64,000 bases of DNA from Humibacter ginsenosidimutans (GCF_007859675.1 NZ_CP042305.1:1798001-1862000), one strand, 5' to 3'. Counted from the first letter of the stretch, positions 8,757-17,555 are shown. Translations and numbers: made by a program. Notes: a model not told the origin generated them from the sequence alone.

Positions 8757-10682
8757 ATGTCCGCGCACAGCTATTCCGAGGTCGCCCCTCTGCCGGCTCC
8801 GACGCAGGGCCGACGCCATCTGGCCGGCCTCGACGGGCTGCGCGCACTCGCCGTGCTGGCCGTGATCGCGTATCACTACGCGCCGGCCGGAATGCCCGGC
8901 GGGTTCATCGGCGTCGACGTGTTCTTCGTGATCAGCGGCTTTCTCATCACCGGTCTGCTCGTCGGCTCGATCGGCCGCAGAGAACCCATGGGCCGGTTCT
9001 GGCTGCGCCGGGCCAGGCGACTGCTTCCGGCGCTCGTCATCGTCGTACTCGTGTGCTCCACCGCCGCGCTCTTCGTGGGCGGCGACGTGCTCGCCGGCAT
9101 CGGCTCGCAGATCGGCGGCGCCTTCACCTTCAGCAGCAACTGGGTATACATCGCCCTCGACCAGAGCTACTTCACCGCTGACGCCCCTCAGCTCTTCCGC
9201 AACCTCTGGTCGCTGGCCGTCGAGGAGCAGTTCTACCTGCTGTGGCCGCTGCTGGCCGTGCTGCTGCTGACGAGGATGCCCCGCCGCGGTCGCGCCATCC
9301 TGCCGATCGTGCTCGCGTTCGTCTCGGTGCTGCTCATGGTCGTGCTGTATCCGCAGGGCGGCGACCCCAGCCGCGTGTACTACGGCACCGACACCCACTT
9401 CTTCGGCCTCGCGCTCGGGGCGGCCCTCGCCCTGATGCTCGACGGCTCCGCGCGCTGGGACCCCTACGGCACCGAGAGCGGCGGCGAGCGCTTCACCCGC
9501 AGGTGGGCGCCGGCGATCGGCGTGCTGGCGCTGGCGCTGCTCGCCGTCTACGCCGTCTTCGTGCCCGACACCAGCCCTTTCAACTACGACGGCGGGCTGC
9601 TGCTGGTCTCGCTGCTCGCAGCGGCGCTCGTCTGGTCGGTGACGCGTTCCGGCTCCGTGCTCGGCCGGGTGCTCGACATGCGACCGCTGCGCGCCATCGG
9701 CGTGCGCTCCTACGGGCTCTACCTCTGGCACTGGCCGGTGTTCGTGCTCGTCACCGCCGCCTTCGCCGTCCGGACCGATGCCTCCCCGTGGACGGTCTCG
9801 CTCATCGCTCTCGCGATCAGCGCCGTCGCCACGTGGCTCTCCTACCGGTTCATCGAGACGCCGGTGCGCACCAAGGGCTTCGGGGTGCTGTCGCGGCCGT
9901 TCAGCGGTGCGTGGCGCGGAAGGCCGGCGCTGCTCGCTGCGACGGGTGCGGCATCCGTTCTGCTCGTCGTCGGGGTGGTCGGCACGTCAGCCGCCGCGAT
10001 CGAGGGCACCAAGGGCACGGCGGCTCAACAGCAGATCGAGGCGGGGCAGCGGGCGATCGAGCAGGCGCGCCGCTCGCCGCCGCCTGCACCGACCGCGCCA
10101 CCCAGCGGTCGGACCGGGTCGACGCCCGCCCCGTTGCCGTCGAAACCGGCACCGGCGAGTTCTCCGAGCGCGGCACCTGCCACCGTGACCCCGCCCACTC
10201 CGCGCGATGGAAGCCAGATCTCCGCGATCGGCGATTCCGTGATGCTCGCCTCGGCACCGGCGCTCGTGCAGGCGTTTCCCGGCATCGACATCGACGCGGT
10301 CGTCTCGCGGTCTCCGAGGGACGCGCCCGGCATCCTCGCGCAGAAGGCCAAGGCGGGAACGCTGCGCAGCACCGTCATCATCGGCCTGGGCACCAACGGC
10401 TACCTGGGCACCGGCACCCTCGATCGCGATCTCGCCGCGGTAGGACCCGACCGACGCATCGTGTTCGTCAACATCTACGCGGACCGGCCCTGGCTGGGCG
10501 AGGTCGACGACGATCTCGCTGCGTTCGTCACGGCGCACCCGAACACGACGGCGCTCGCGGACTGGCACGACGCGATCGCGAGCCACGTCAACCTGCTCGG
10601 TCCCGACCACATCCATCCGGGTGGCGAGGGCGGGGTACTCTATGCCTCGTGCGTGGCATCCGCGCTCGATCGCCTGCGCTGA
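8757..10682 (+). CDS. Acyltransferase-3 family protein with C-terminal SGNH domain (OafA/YrhL-like)
   Basis: The product is a 641-residue membrane enzyme that probably O-acetylates a cell-surface polymer (peptidoglycan, teichoic acid or polysaccharide). Residues about 20-390 form the acyltransferase-3 domain with ten or so membrane helices; the motifs LDGLRALAVLAV, GVDVFFVISGFLIT, RARRLLPAL and the RNLWSLAVEEQFYLLWP segment are diagnostic. After a Pro/Ser-rich extracytoplasmic linker (about 430-480) comes an SGNH-like domain with GDSVM, GTNG and DHIHP, carrying the Ser, Asn and Asp-x-x-His catalytic positions. This fused architecture matches OatA-type transferases. A TAGACT -10 ends 9 bp before the ATG, so the mRNA may be leaderless. 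The acceptor cannot be told from sequence. Confidence 0.88.
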   Translation: MSAHSYSEVAPLPAPTQGRRHLAGLDGLRALAVLAVIAYHYAPAGMPGGFIGVDVFFVISGFLITGLLVGSIGRREPMGRFWLRRARRLLPALVIVVLVCSTAALFVGGDVLAGIGSQIGGAFTFSSNWVYIALDQSYFTADAPQLFRNLWSLAVEEQFYLLWPLLAVLLLTRMPRRGRAILPIVLAFVSVLLMVVLYPQGGDPSRVYYGTDTHFFGLALGAALALMLDGSARWDPYGTESGGERFTRRWAPAIGVLALALLAVYAVFVPDTSPFNYDGGLLLVSLLAAALVWSVTRSGSVLGRVLDMRPLRAIGVRSYGLYLWHWPVFVLVTAAFAVRTDASPWTVSLIALAISAVATWLSYRFIETPVRTKGFGVLSRPFSGAWRGRPALLAATGAASVLLVVGVVGTSAAAIEGTKGTAAQQQIEAGQRAIEQARRSPPPAPTAPPSGRTGSTPAPLPSKPAPASSPSAAPATVTPPTPRDGSQISAIGDSVMLASAPALVQAFPGIDIDAVVSRSPRDAPGILAQKAKAGTLRSTVIIGLGTNGYLGTGTLDRDLAAVGPDRRIVFVNIYADRPWLGEVDDDLAAFVTAHPNTTALADWHDAIASHVNLLGPDHIHPGGEGGVLYASCVASALDRLR

Positions 10683-10699
10683 CCGACGCGACATCGGCC

Positions 10700-11338
10700 T
10701 CAGTCGAGCGAATCGCTGCGCCAGAGCGACGCGGCGGTGGTGAGCTCCGATGCGAACTCCGAGAATCGCAACGCTCGTATCGTGAGCACACTGGCCCGCT
10801 CGGGTTCGGTGGGCTCCGCGTCGTCGGCGAGGCTCGTGCACCCCACAGCGCTCACTCGGCAGAAGGCCGCCGCGCGTTCGAGCGCCACGGCGAAGTCGCC
10901 CTCGAAGACGCCGCGCAGAATTCGGTCGGCCAGTTCGATGATCTCGCTCGGCCCGGTGGGCGTCTCTGCGCCGGCCACCACGGAGTCGATGGACTGCAGC
11001 GTCTCGCTGCCGCGTTGGAACTGCAGGCTCGTGGCGTGCGGATCCTCGCGGATGGCGAGTCTGAGCAGGTAGATGCGCCACAAGGCGCCGGGCAGGCTGA
11101 ACGCGCCGGCCCTCGACCAGAGTTCGGCGATCGCGTCGATGCCGTTGTCGTCGGTGTAGGACACGAGCCTCGACACGATCTCGGGATCGGGATGCCTGCG
11201 CACGCGCTCGAGCAGCGCCGCTGCGGTCTCGTGCGCGATGCGGCTCGTCTCGGCGGGATCGTCTCCGCCGTGCAGATTGTCGAACTTCGCACCGGTGAAC
11301 TTGGTGGGCCGATGGAACGGGCGGTGCTCGTCTGTCAC
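10700..11338 (-). CDS. Conserved actinobacterial protein of unknown function
   Basis: The product has 212 residues, is soluble and largely helical, and lacks a signal peptide or membrane segment. I recognise it as a conserved Microbacteriaceae-type protein (FDNLHGGDDPAE motif, ELWSRAGAFSLPGALWR motif), sometimes misnamed as an RNA polymerase subunit in databases. No catalytic motif is apparent, and no function is assigned. It is convergent with the acyltransferase gene, 17 bp apart, and divergent from tRNA-Lys. Confidence 0.75.
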   Translation of the reverse strand: MTDEHRPFHRPTKFTGAKFDNLHGGDDPAETSRIAHETAAALLERVRRHPDPEIVSRLVSYTDDNGIDAIAELWSRAGAFSLPGALWRIYLLRLAIREDPHATSLQFQRGSETLQSIDSVVAGAETPTGPSEIIELADRILRGVFEGDFAVALERAAAFCRVSAVGCTSLADDAEPTEPERASVLTIRALRFSEFASELTTAASLWRSDSLD

Positions 11339-11401
11339 CCCGCCATGATTCCGTATTCGCCCCGCAGCCGCAGGGTGGGCGGGCGCGGAGCAAAGGACCG
11401 G

Positions 11402-11407
11402 TAGATT
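11402..11407 (+). promoter_or_regulatory. -10 element of the tRNA-Lys promoter
   Basis: The hexamer TAGATT lies 9 bp before the mature 5' end of the tRNA, a spacing that fits a short leader. No convincing -35 was found at 16-18 bp upstream. Confidence 0.4.
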
Positions 11408-11416
11408 GGTGGTCGC

Positions 11417-11489
11417 GCCCCTCTAGCTCAGTTGGTAGAGCATCGGACTTTTAATCCGCGGGTCGCCGGTTCGAGCCCGGCGGGGGGCA
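11417..11489 (+). tRNA. tRNA-Lys (anticodon TTT)
   Basis: The cloverleaf reads directly: acceptor GCCCCTC with GGGGGGC, D arm GCTCAGTTGGTAGAGC, anticodon loop CTTTTAA with TTT at 34-36, variable loop, and T arm GCCGG-TTCGAGC-CCGGC. The 73-nt body ends at the discriminator A; CC follows but the full CCA is not encoded. The outermost anticodon-stem position (27-43) looks mismatched (T-C), a minor oddity. It should read AAA and AAG lysine codons. Confidence 0.96.
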
Positions 11490-11764
11490 CCTTGGCCGAG
11501 CCGCTGTCTCGCCCTGGCAGCCGGCGCACTCCGCTTCTGGGCGCCCGGTGATCTGTGTCTTCAGGGTGTCGCAATTCACGCAATTGGCGCATATCCGAAC
11601 ACGATTCTTCTATGGCCGCCACCACGCCGCCGCCCAGCTGCTGGGCCTGGCGGGTTGCACCACGATGCGGGAATGATTGTGACGGGACCCGTGTTCGATA
11701 TCTATGCAAACGCATACAACAGTCGATCGGTCGGACCGACCGGCGCACCTGGAGGGTTGACCCC

Positions 11765-12982
11765 ATGCAGTTCGGCATCTTCTCGGTCAGCGACATCACT
11801 CGCGACCCCGTCACCGGCATCACCCCGAGCGAAGCCGAGCGCATCGAGGCGGTCGTGCAGATGGCCGTCAAGGCCGAGGAGGTGGGTCTCGACGTCTTCG
11901 CCATCGGCGAGCACCACAACCCGCCGTTCTTCTCCTCCTCCCCCACCACGCTGCTCTCGCACATCGCCGCACTGACGAAGCGACTGGTGGTGACCACCTC
12001 AACGACACTGATCACGACGAACGACCCCGTGCGCATCGCCGAGGAGTACGCGATGCTGCAGCACCTGTCCAAGGGCCGCATGGACCTCATGCTGGGACGG
12101 GGCAACACCGCGCCGGTGTACCCGTGGTTCGGCCAGGACATCCGCCAGGGCCTGCCGCTCGCGCTCGAGCACTACAACCTGCTGCACAGGCTGTGGCGCG
12201 AAGACGTCGTCGACTGGGAGGGCCACTTCCGTACGCCGCTGCAGGGCTTCACGTCGACCCCGCGTCCCCTCGACGACGTGCCGCCGTTCGTCTGGCACGG
12301 CTCCATTCGCACCCCGGAGATCGCCGAGCAGGCTGCCTACTACGGCGACGGCTTCTTCGCGAACCACATCTTCTGGCCGCCGGAGCACACGCAGCGCATG
12401 GTCGAGTTCTACCGTCAGCGCTTCGAGCACTACGGCCACGGCACCGCCAAGCAGGCGATCGTCGGGCTCGGCGGTCAGACCTACATCGCGAAGACCTCGC
12501 AAGATGCCCGAGCCGAGTTCCGCCCTTACTTCGACGAGGCGCCCGTGTACGGCAACGGCCCCAGCATGGAGCAGTTCACCGAGATGACGCCGCTCACGGT
12601 CGGCAGCCCGCAGGAGGTCATCGACAAGACGCTCGGCTTCCGCGACTACGTCGGCGACTACCAGCGCCAGCTGTTCCTCGTGGACCACGCCGGACTTCCG
12701 ATCGAGAAGGTGCTCGAGCAGATCGAGCTGCTCGGCAGTGAGGTCGTGCCCGTGCTGCGTCGCGAGTTCGAGTCGCTGCGCGACCCGGAGGTTCCGGATG
12801 CCCCGACCCACGCGAGCCTCGTGAAGGCCAAGTACGGCGACGCCGAGCCTCGGCAGCCCCGCCCGAACGCCAACCGCGGTGACAACGTGACAGGCGGCTC
12901 GCCGTACCAGGACACGGACGACGTCGAGACCTCCACCGAGGACGCGCCCTACGCCGGCGAGACGTTCGGTGAGGACGAGTGA
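11765..12982 (+). CDS. Luciferase-like FMN-dependent monooxygenase (CE1758 family)
   Basis: The product is a 405-residue class-II flavin-dependent oxidoreductase with the bacterial luciferase TIM-barrel fold. Visible family elements are MQFGIFSVSDIT at the N-terminus, GEHHNPPFF, TTLITTNDPVRIAEEYAMLQHLS and the RMDLMLGRGN strand. The start ATG 11765 is chosen over upstream in-frame codons because GGAGGG sits 8 bp before it and the homologous protein begins there. The next gene, an NADPH-dependent FMN reductase of the CE1759 family, starts 1 bp after the stop. The two genes therefore form the known LLM/FMN-reductase partner pair, in which the reductase supplies FMNH2. The substrate is unknown. 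The last 60 residues are acidic and low in complexity. Confidence 0.88.
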   Translation: MQFGIFSVSDITRDPVTGITPSEAERIEAVVQMAVKAEEVGLDVFAIGEHHNPPFFSSSPTTLLSHIAALTKRLVVTTSTTLITTNDPVRIAEEYAMLQHLSKGRMDLMLGRGNTAPVYPWFGQDIRQGLPLALEHYNLLHRLWREDVVDWEGHFRTPLQGFTSTPRPLDDVPPFVWHGSIRTPEIAEQAAYYGDGFFANHIFWPPEHTQRMVEFYRQRFEHYGHGTAKQAIVGLGGQTYIAKTSQDARAEFRPYFDEAPVYGNGPSMEQFTEMTPLTVGSPQEVIDKTLGFRDYVGDYQRQLFLVDHAGLPIEKVLEQIELLGSEVVPVLRREFESLRDPEVPDAPTHASLVKAKYGDAEPRQPRPNANRGDNVTGGSPYQDTDDVETSTEDAPYAGETFGEDE

Positions 12983-12983
12983 C

Positions 12984-13703
12984 ATGACGACGCCCGAGAC
13001 TCCCCGCACGTTCCGCCTCGCGGTCGTGAACGCGGGCATCAGCGATCCTTCGTCCACGAAACTGCTCGGCGACCGCATCGCCCAATCGGTGCGCGAGACG
13101 GCTGAGAGCAGAGGACACCGGGTGCAGATCACCACGATCGACCTGCGCGAGGTGCTGCCCGAGTTGTCGGGGGCACTGGCATCCGGTCTGCTGGGGCCGC
13201 GGTTCACCGCCGCCGTCGACGCGCTGCGCGACGCGGACGGCGTGATCGCGTCGACACCCGTGTACAAGGCCGGCCCGAGCGGGCTGTTCAGCTCGTTCTT
13301 CCAGGTGCTCGACAACGATCTGTTGATCGCGAAGCCGGTGGCGCTTGCTGCCACCGCGGGCACCGCCAGGCACGCGCTCGTCGTGGACGAGCAGCTGCGG
13401 TCGCTGTTCGCCTACCTTCGCGCGTTGAGCGTTCCGACGTCGGTCTTCGCCTCGACGGAGGACTGGCAGGACAAGGCGCTGGGCTCGCGGGTGGACCGCG
13501 CCGCGTTCGAGCTGCTGCTGCTCATGGAGAGCGGGTTCGAGAAGGACGTGCGGGGCGACAGCTGGCGCCGGTATCAGCACGAGTACGGCAGCGCGGGCGG
13601 CACCGAGCTGGCGATCGACCTCGACAGCGATCTCATGCGGCTCGCGACCGGCGGATCACTCAAACCGACGAACTCCGCGATCGAGGGCATCGACGAGGGC
13701 TGA
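12984..13703 (+). CDS. NADPH-dependent FMN reductase, CE1759 family (LLM partner)
   Basis: The product is a 239-residue flavodoxin-like reductase. The phosphate-binding loop NAGISDPSSTKLL near the N-terminus and the STPVYKAGPSGLFSSFFQVLD segment are typical of NADPH-dependent FMN reductases. The start ATG 12984 lies 1 bp after the monooxygenase stop and has GAGGACGAG upstream; an in-frame GTG at 12969 is less likely. It most probably delivers reduced FMN to the monooxygenase encoded before it. The C-terminal 60 residues extend beyond the core reductase fold. Confidence 0.87.
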   Translation: MTTPETPRTFRLAVVNAGISDPSSTKLLGDRIAQSVRETAESRGHRVQITTIDLREVLPELSGALASGLLGPRFTAAVDALRDADGVIASTPVYKAGPSGLFSSFFQVLDNDLLIAKPVALAATAGTARHALVVDEQLRSLFAYLRALSVPTSVFASTEDWQDKALGSRVDRAAFELLLLMESGFEKDVRGDSWRRYQHEYGSAGGTELAIDLDSDLMRLATGGSLKPTNSAIEGIDEG

Positions 13704-13796
13704 AGCCCCGCGGCCGACACGCTGCCGAGTCGAGGTAGGAAAAAGGGCAGCGCCCGGCGACGTCGAGTGGCTAGTATAGGCGGCATCCCTCGATGA

Positions 13797-13808
13797 GAGA
13801 GCGCTCTC
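13797..13808. promoter_or_regulatory. CelR/LacI-type operator upstream of the GH1 gene
   Basis: GAGAGCGCTCTC is a perfect 12-bp palindrome centred on CG, close to the CelR operator TGGGAGCGCTCCCA known from Thermobifida and Streptomyces. It lies 26 bp before the beta-glucosidase GTG and 20 bp after a -10-like TAGTAT (13772-13777), so a bound repressor would block transcription. No lacI-type gene is in this window. Confidence 0.7.
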
Positions 13809-13833
13809 ACACATTCACGGACGAAGGCGACTC

Positions 13834-15309
13834 GTGACTGGTTCGGAATCATCGTTCACCCGCAGGCAGCTGTTCGGAGCGGCCGGAGCCGTGGCACTGG
13901 GCGGTCTCACGGCGACGACGCTCGCCGGGTGCACCGCGCCCGTCGCACCGACGGCATCCACCTGGACCCCGCCCGCCACGCCGATGCGTTTTCCCAAGGG
14001 CTACGTGTGGGGCGCCGCGACCAGCGCCTACCAGATCGAGGGCGCGTGGAATGTGGACGGCAAGGGCCCCTCCATCTGGGACACGTTCTCGCAGGCGGGC
14101 CTCGGGCACATCGCCGACGGCTCGACCGGCGATGTCGCCGCCGATCACTATCACCGCTGGGAGGGCGACTTCGATCTGCTGAAGACGCTCGGCGTCGGCG
14201 CCTATCGGTTCTCGCTGTCGTGGCCGCGCATCCAGCCGACGGGCGCGGGCGCCGTCAACCAGAAGGGCCTCGACTTCTACAAGCAGCTGCTCGACGGGCT
14301 AGCCGAGCGCGACATCCGACCGGCCGTCACACTGTTCCACTGGGACCTGCCGCAGGCGCTGCAGGATGCCGGCGGCTGGCCGAGCCGCGACACCGCGAAC
14401 CGCTTCGCCGACTATGCAGACATCGTGTTCGGGGCGTTCGGCGACATCGATGCGGAGTGGCTCACGCTCAACGAGCCGAAGACGCTCGCCTTCAACGGCT
14501 ACTGGTACGGCAGCCACGCGCCCGGCATCATGGACCCGAATGCGGCGGCCGCGGCCGTGCATCATCAGCTGCTGGCCCACGGTCTCACCGTACAGGCGTT
14601 CGGCGCCCACAACGTGAAGGGACGCATCGGGCCGGTGCTCAACCTCACGCCGGTGACGCCGACCGATCCTGCGGCCAAGGATCAGACCGAGAACGTCGAC
14701 GCCGTGCAGAACCGGCTCTTCCTCGACCCGGTGCTCAAGGGCAGCTACCCCACGAACGCCATCGGCACCGAGAACGGTCAGCTCCCCGCCGATCCCGACC
14801 AGTTCGCCGCGCTCGTGCGCGACGGCGACCTGGCAACGATCTCCTCCCCCATCGGGATGCTCGGCGTCAACTACTACGGAGTGGCGGGCGTCGACCTCAA
14901 CGGCACGATGGTGAAGATTCACAAGACCTCGAGCGCAACCTGGCAGCAGATCTGGGCACCCGGTCTGTACACGCTGCTCACGCGCATCAAGCGGGATTAC
15001 AAGAAGGTGCCGATCATCATCACCGAGAACGGCATTCCCGACGACCCGATGCAGAACGGGCTGAACGACAGCGCACGCATCGACTACCTGCGCAGCCACT
15101 TCCAGCAGGCGGCCCGCGCGATCGAGGCAGGCGTGCCGCTCGAGGGCCATTACGTGTGGGCACTGATCGACAACTTCGAGTGGGCTGAGGGCTATACGGA
15201 GCGCTTCGGGCTGGTGAACGTGAACTTCGACACCCAGAAGCGCTCGCCGAAGAAGAGCTTCGACTGGTACCGCGGCGTCATCGCGAAGAACGCGGTGGCG
15301 CCGAAGTAG
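13834..15309 (+). CDS. Exported GH1 beta-glucosidase (Tat/lipoprotein signal)
   Basis: The 491-residue protein is a family-1 glycoside hydrolase that hydrolyses beta-linked oligosaccharides such as cellobiose. The catalytic acid/base is in TLNEP (about E214) and the nucleophile in ITENG (about E398). WGAATSAYQIEGAW and NFEWAEGY are also present. The N-terminus carries a twin-arginine motif, FTRRQLFG, a hydrophobic stretch, and the lipobox LAGC, so it should be exported folded and lipid-anchored. This is unusual, since most GH1 enzymes are cytoplasmic. A CelR-like operator precedes it, suggesting induction by cello-oligosaccharides. The start is GTG at 13834. Its last 32 bp overlap the convergent tetR gene. 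Confidence 0.93.
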   Translation: MTGSESSFTRRQLFGAAGAVALGGLTATTLAGCTAPVAPTASTWTPPATPMRFPKGYVWGAATSAYQIEGAWNVDGKGPSIWDTFSQAGLGHIADGSTGDVAADHYHRWEGDFDLLKTLGVGAYRFSLSWPRIQPTGAGAVNQKGLDFYKQLLDGLAERDIRPAVTLFHWDLPQALQDAGGWPSRDTANRFADYADIVFGAFGDIDAEWLTLNEPKTLAFNGYWYGSHAPGIMDPNAAAAAVHHQLLAHGLTVQAFGAHNVKGRIGPVLNLTPVTPTDPAAKDQTENVDAVQNRLFLDPVLKGSYPTNAIGTENGQLPADPDQFAALVRDGDLATISSPIGMLGVNYYGVAGVDLNGTMVKIHKTSSATWQQIWAPGLYTLLTRIKRDYKKVPIIITENGIPDDPMQNGLNDSARIDYLRSHFQQAARAIEAGVPLEGHYVWALIDNFEWAEGYTERFGLVNVNFDTQKRSPKKSFDWYRGVIAKNAVAPK

Positions 15310-15934
15310 CGCCCGCAACCTCCAGGTCGAGCCCGTTCTCGAGGTACGAGAAGGATCGATCGATGAGCTCGGCCATGTCGCCATCGGGGTCGTCGGTGAG
15401 TTGCGCGAGCACCGCGAACATGCAGCCGATGATCGCGCCGGCAACGGTCCTCACCTCATAGTCGTCTGCCGACCTTCCGACCCGATCGGCGATGGCCGAG
15501 GTCAACAGGAGCATCGCCTGCGAGAGCTGATCCAGCAGTGCTCCACGCAGAACGGGAACGCCGACCACGAGGGCGAGCCGCTCACGCTGTTCCTCGCGCT
15601 GCTCGTCCGTCAGACCGGACATGGCCTCTCGCAGAGCGGCCCGCATCGCCGCGACCGGGCCGGTTCCTGGCGGCTGCGCCTCGAACGCCGCGATGATCGC
15701 CGGATCGAAGTCGTCGAAGAGCACGACCGATTCCTTCGTCGGAAAGTAGCGGAAGAACGTGCTCTCCGACACCTCGGCGGCGTCGATGATCTGGTCGATG
15801 GTCGTGGCGTCGTAGCCCTGCTCGGTGAACAGCCTCAGCGCGTGCGACTGGATGGACGCTCGCGTTCGCGCCTTCTTGCGCTCGCGAAGACCCGGTCTCG
15901 GCACGTCATCGGTTCGATTCGGCATGCGTGGCAC
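15278..15934 (-). CDS. TetR family transcriptional regulator
   Basis: The product is a 218-residue one-component repressor. The N-terminal helix-turn-helix (about residues 18-65) shows RASIQSHALRLFTEQGYDATT and SESTFFRYFPTKESVV, the classic TetR recognition helix region. The C-terminal ligand domain has no recognisable specificity. The start at 15934 is favoured by GAGGTG 6 bp upstream. Its start lies within the 3' end of the upstream MFS efflux gene (29-bp overlap), so the two form an operon. The natural target is the palindromic region before the MFS gene (17483-17532). The pair probably forms an auto-regulated drug-efflux unit. Confidence 0.92.
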   Translation of the reverse strand: MPRMPNRTDDVPRPGLRERKKARTRASIQSHALRLFTEQGYDATTIDQIIDAAEVSESTFFRYFPTKESVVLFDDFDPAIIAAFEAQPPGTGPVAAMRAALREAMSGLTDEQREEQRERLALVVGVPVLRGALLDQLSQAMLLLTSAIADRVGRSADDYEVRTVAGAIIGCMFAVLAQLTDDPDGDMAELIDRSFSYLENGLDLEVAGATSAPPRSSR

Positions 15935-17483
15935 CTCGCTTCGTCGTTGTCGCGGACGGCGTTCCTGTTTCGGCCGGCCTCGGTCCTGGAAGGATCACCA
16001 CTGCCATGATGGCCCCGACCGCGGCGATGGCTGCTGAGACGAGCAGCGAAACGGTCATGCCGTGCGTGAACGCTGTGCGCACGGCGTTCGCGAGCTCGGA
16101 AGAGTGCAGCCGTGCCGCCAGCGTCACACCGGCGTAGACGCTGGATTTCACCTCTGCCACCACGCTCTGATGGGCGGCCAGCACGGGCAGCTCGCTCAGC
16201 GAACGCATGAGCTGCGCCGAATATGCGGCGGCCACGATGCTGCCGAGGATGGCCGTTCCCAGTGGCGCGCTCGTCTTCTGCAGCGCCTGCACGACTCCGG
16301 AACCGACACCGCTGCGCTCGGCCGTGAGCTGCGACACGGCGGCCGACATCGCTGCAGTCAGGGCCAGCCCCGCCCCGGCGCAGACGATCCCCATCCAGAT
16401 CGCGATGTACACCTCGCCGGTCGATCCGACGGTGAAGGAACCGAGCACGGAGCCGATCGCGATGACGACGAAGCCGATCGTCACCGTCGCCTTGAAGCCG
16501 ATCGCCGAGCTGATCCGGCCCGCAGGCAGCGCCCCGACCAGCATGCCGCCCACGAAGGGAAGCAGTCGCAGCCCTGACACGAAGACGTCGACGCCCTGGA
16601 CCGCCTGGAAGAACTGCGGCATCACGAAGAGCATCCCGACCATCCCCATGCCCGCCACGCCGGCGAGGATCGCCCCGCCCGCGAACGCCCTGGACCGGAA
16701 CAGCCGGGTGTCGACGAGCGGGGATCCCCCTCTGCGCGTCAACGCGATCTCCCAGAACACGAACCCGGCCAGCACCGCAGCCCCGATCGCGAGACAGGCG
16801 AGTGCCGCGGCATCCGACCAGCCGTTCTGGCCGGCCTCGATGATGCCATAGGTGAACACGACGAGACCGGCGACCGAGGAGAGCATGCCCACCACGTCGA
16901 TCCCCGGACGCTCGGTCGCACGCGACTCCGGGATGAGCAGGGCGACCGCGAGCATCCCGACGGCGACGACGGGAACGTTGAGCAAGAAGACCCAGCCCCA
17001 CCAGAGGTTGGCGAGCATCCATCCGCCGACGATCGGCCCGAGCGGAAGAGACAGGAAATTCGCCGCGGCGAAGACCCCGACGGCCTTCGGCCTCGTCGCC
17101 TCATCGAAGAACACGGTGACGGCCGTGAGCGCCATGACGGCGATACCCGCGCCGGCGAGTCCCATCAGCAGTCGGGCGATCAGGAACTCCTCCGGCGACG
17201 TCGAGTACGCGCAGAGCGCGGAGCCCACTCCGAACACGAGAAGAGACACCAGGAGAACCTTCTTGCGGCCGAAGCGGTCGCCCAGAAGGCCGACGGGGAG
17301 AACGGCGGCCGCGAGCATGAGCAGATAGCCGGAGGAGAACCACTCCAACTGGGACTCCGAGGCATGAAGCGCCCCCGCGAGCGTCGGCAACGCGATCGAG
17401 AGCACGGTTCCGTCGATACCCACGGCGAGCACACTCAAGCTGACCGCGGCGAGCGCCAGCCACCTGCGTCGTTCCACAAACAT
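15906..17483 (-). CDS. MFS multidrug efflux transporter, DHA2 family (14 TMS, EmrB/QacA-like)
   Basis: The product is a 525-residue proton-coupled drug exporter of the cytoplasmic membrane. The family motifs DGTVLSIALPTL (motif D1), LGDRFGRKKVLL (motif A) and LSLPLGPIVGGWML (motif C, antiporter) are in place. The hydrophobic profile is consistent with 14 helices. AGGAGG lies 7 nt before the ATG, but this Shine-Dalgarno is part of an imperfect 14-bp inverted repeat that also holds the candidate TetR operator. It precedes the tetR gene in the same operon. Substrates cannot be predicted. Confidence 0.93.
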   Translation of the reverse strand: MFVERRRWLALAAVSLSVLAVGIDGTVLSIALPTLAGALHASESQLEWFSSGYLLMLAAAVLPVGLLGDRFGRKKVLLVSLLVFGVGSALCAYSTSPEEFLIARLLMGLAGAGIAVMALTAVTVFFDEATRPKAVGVFAAANFLSLPLGPIVGGWMLANLWWGWVFLLNVPVVAVGMLAVALLIPESRATERPGIDVVGMLSSVAGLVVFTYGIIEAGQNGWSDAAALACLAIGAAVLAGFVFWEIALTRRGGSPLVDTRLFRSRAFAGGAILAGVAGMGMVGMLFVMPQFFQAVQGVDVFVSGLRLLPFVGGMLVGALPAGRISSAIGFKATVTIGFVVIAIGSVLGSFTVGSTGEVYIAIWMGIVCAGAGLALTAAMSAAVSQLTAERSGVGSGVVQALQKTSAPLGTAILGSIVAAAYSAQLMRSLSELPVLAAHQSVVAEVKSSVYAGVTLAARLHSSELANAVRTAFTHGMTVSLLVSAAIAAVGAIMAVVILPGPRPAETGTPSATTTKRGATHAESNR

Positions 17484-17532
17484 GACAGTAACCTCCTTTT
17501 AGAGGGTACCCCCTTTGTGGAGGTAACTGTCA
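17483..17532 (-). promoter_or_regulatory. Inverted-repeat operator/leader sequestering the efflux-gene Shine-Dalgarno
   Basis: Arms TGACAGTAACCTCC (17483-17496) and GGAGGTAACTGTCA (17519-17532) match at 13 of 14 positions. Between them is an inner perfect palindrome GGGTACCC flanked by AAAG/CTCT-rich sequence. In the mRNA (minus strand) the 3' arm contains the AGGAGG ribosome site and ends at the first base of the start codon. The inner palindrome is a natural TetR operator; the outer arms could also hide the ribosome site in RNA. Both roles are inferred. Confidence 0.65.
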
Positions 17533-17555
17533 CAATTGCGGGAAACCGTTGCCGT

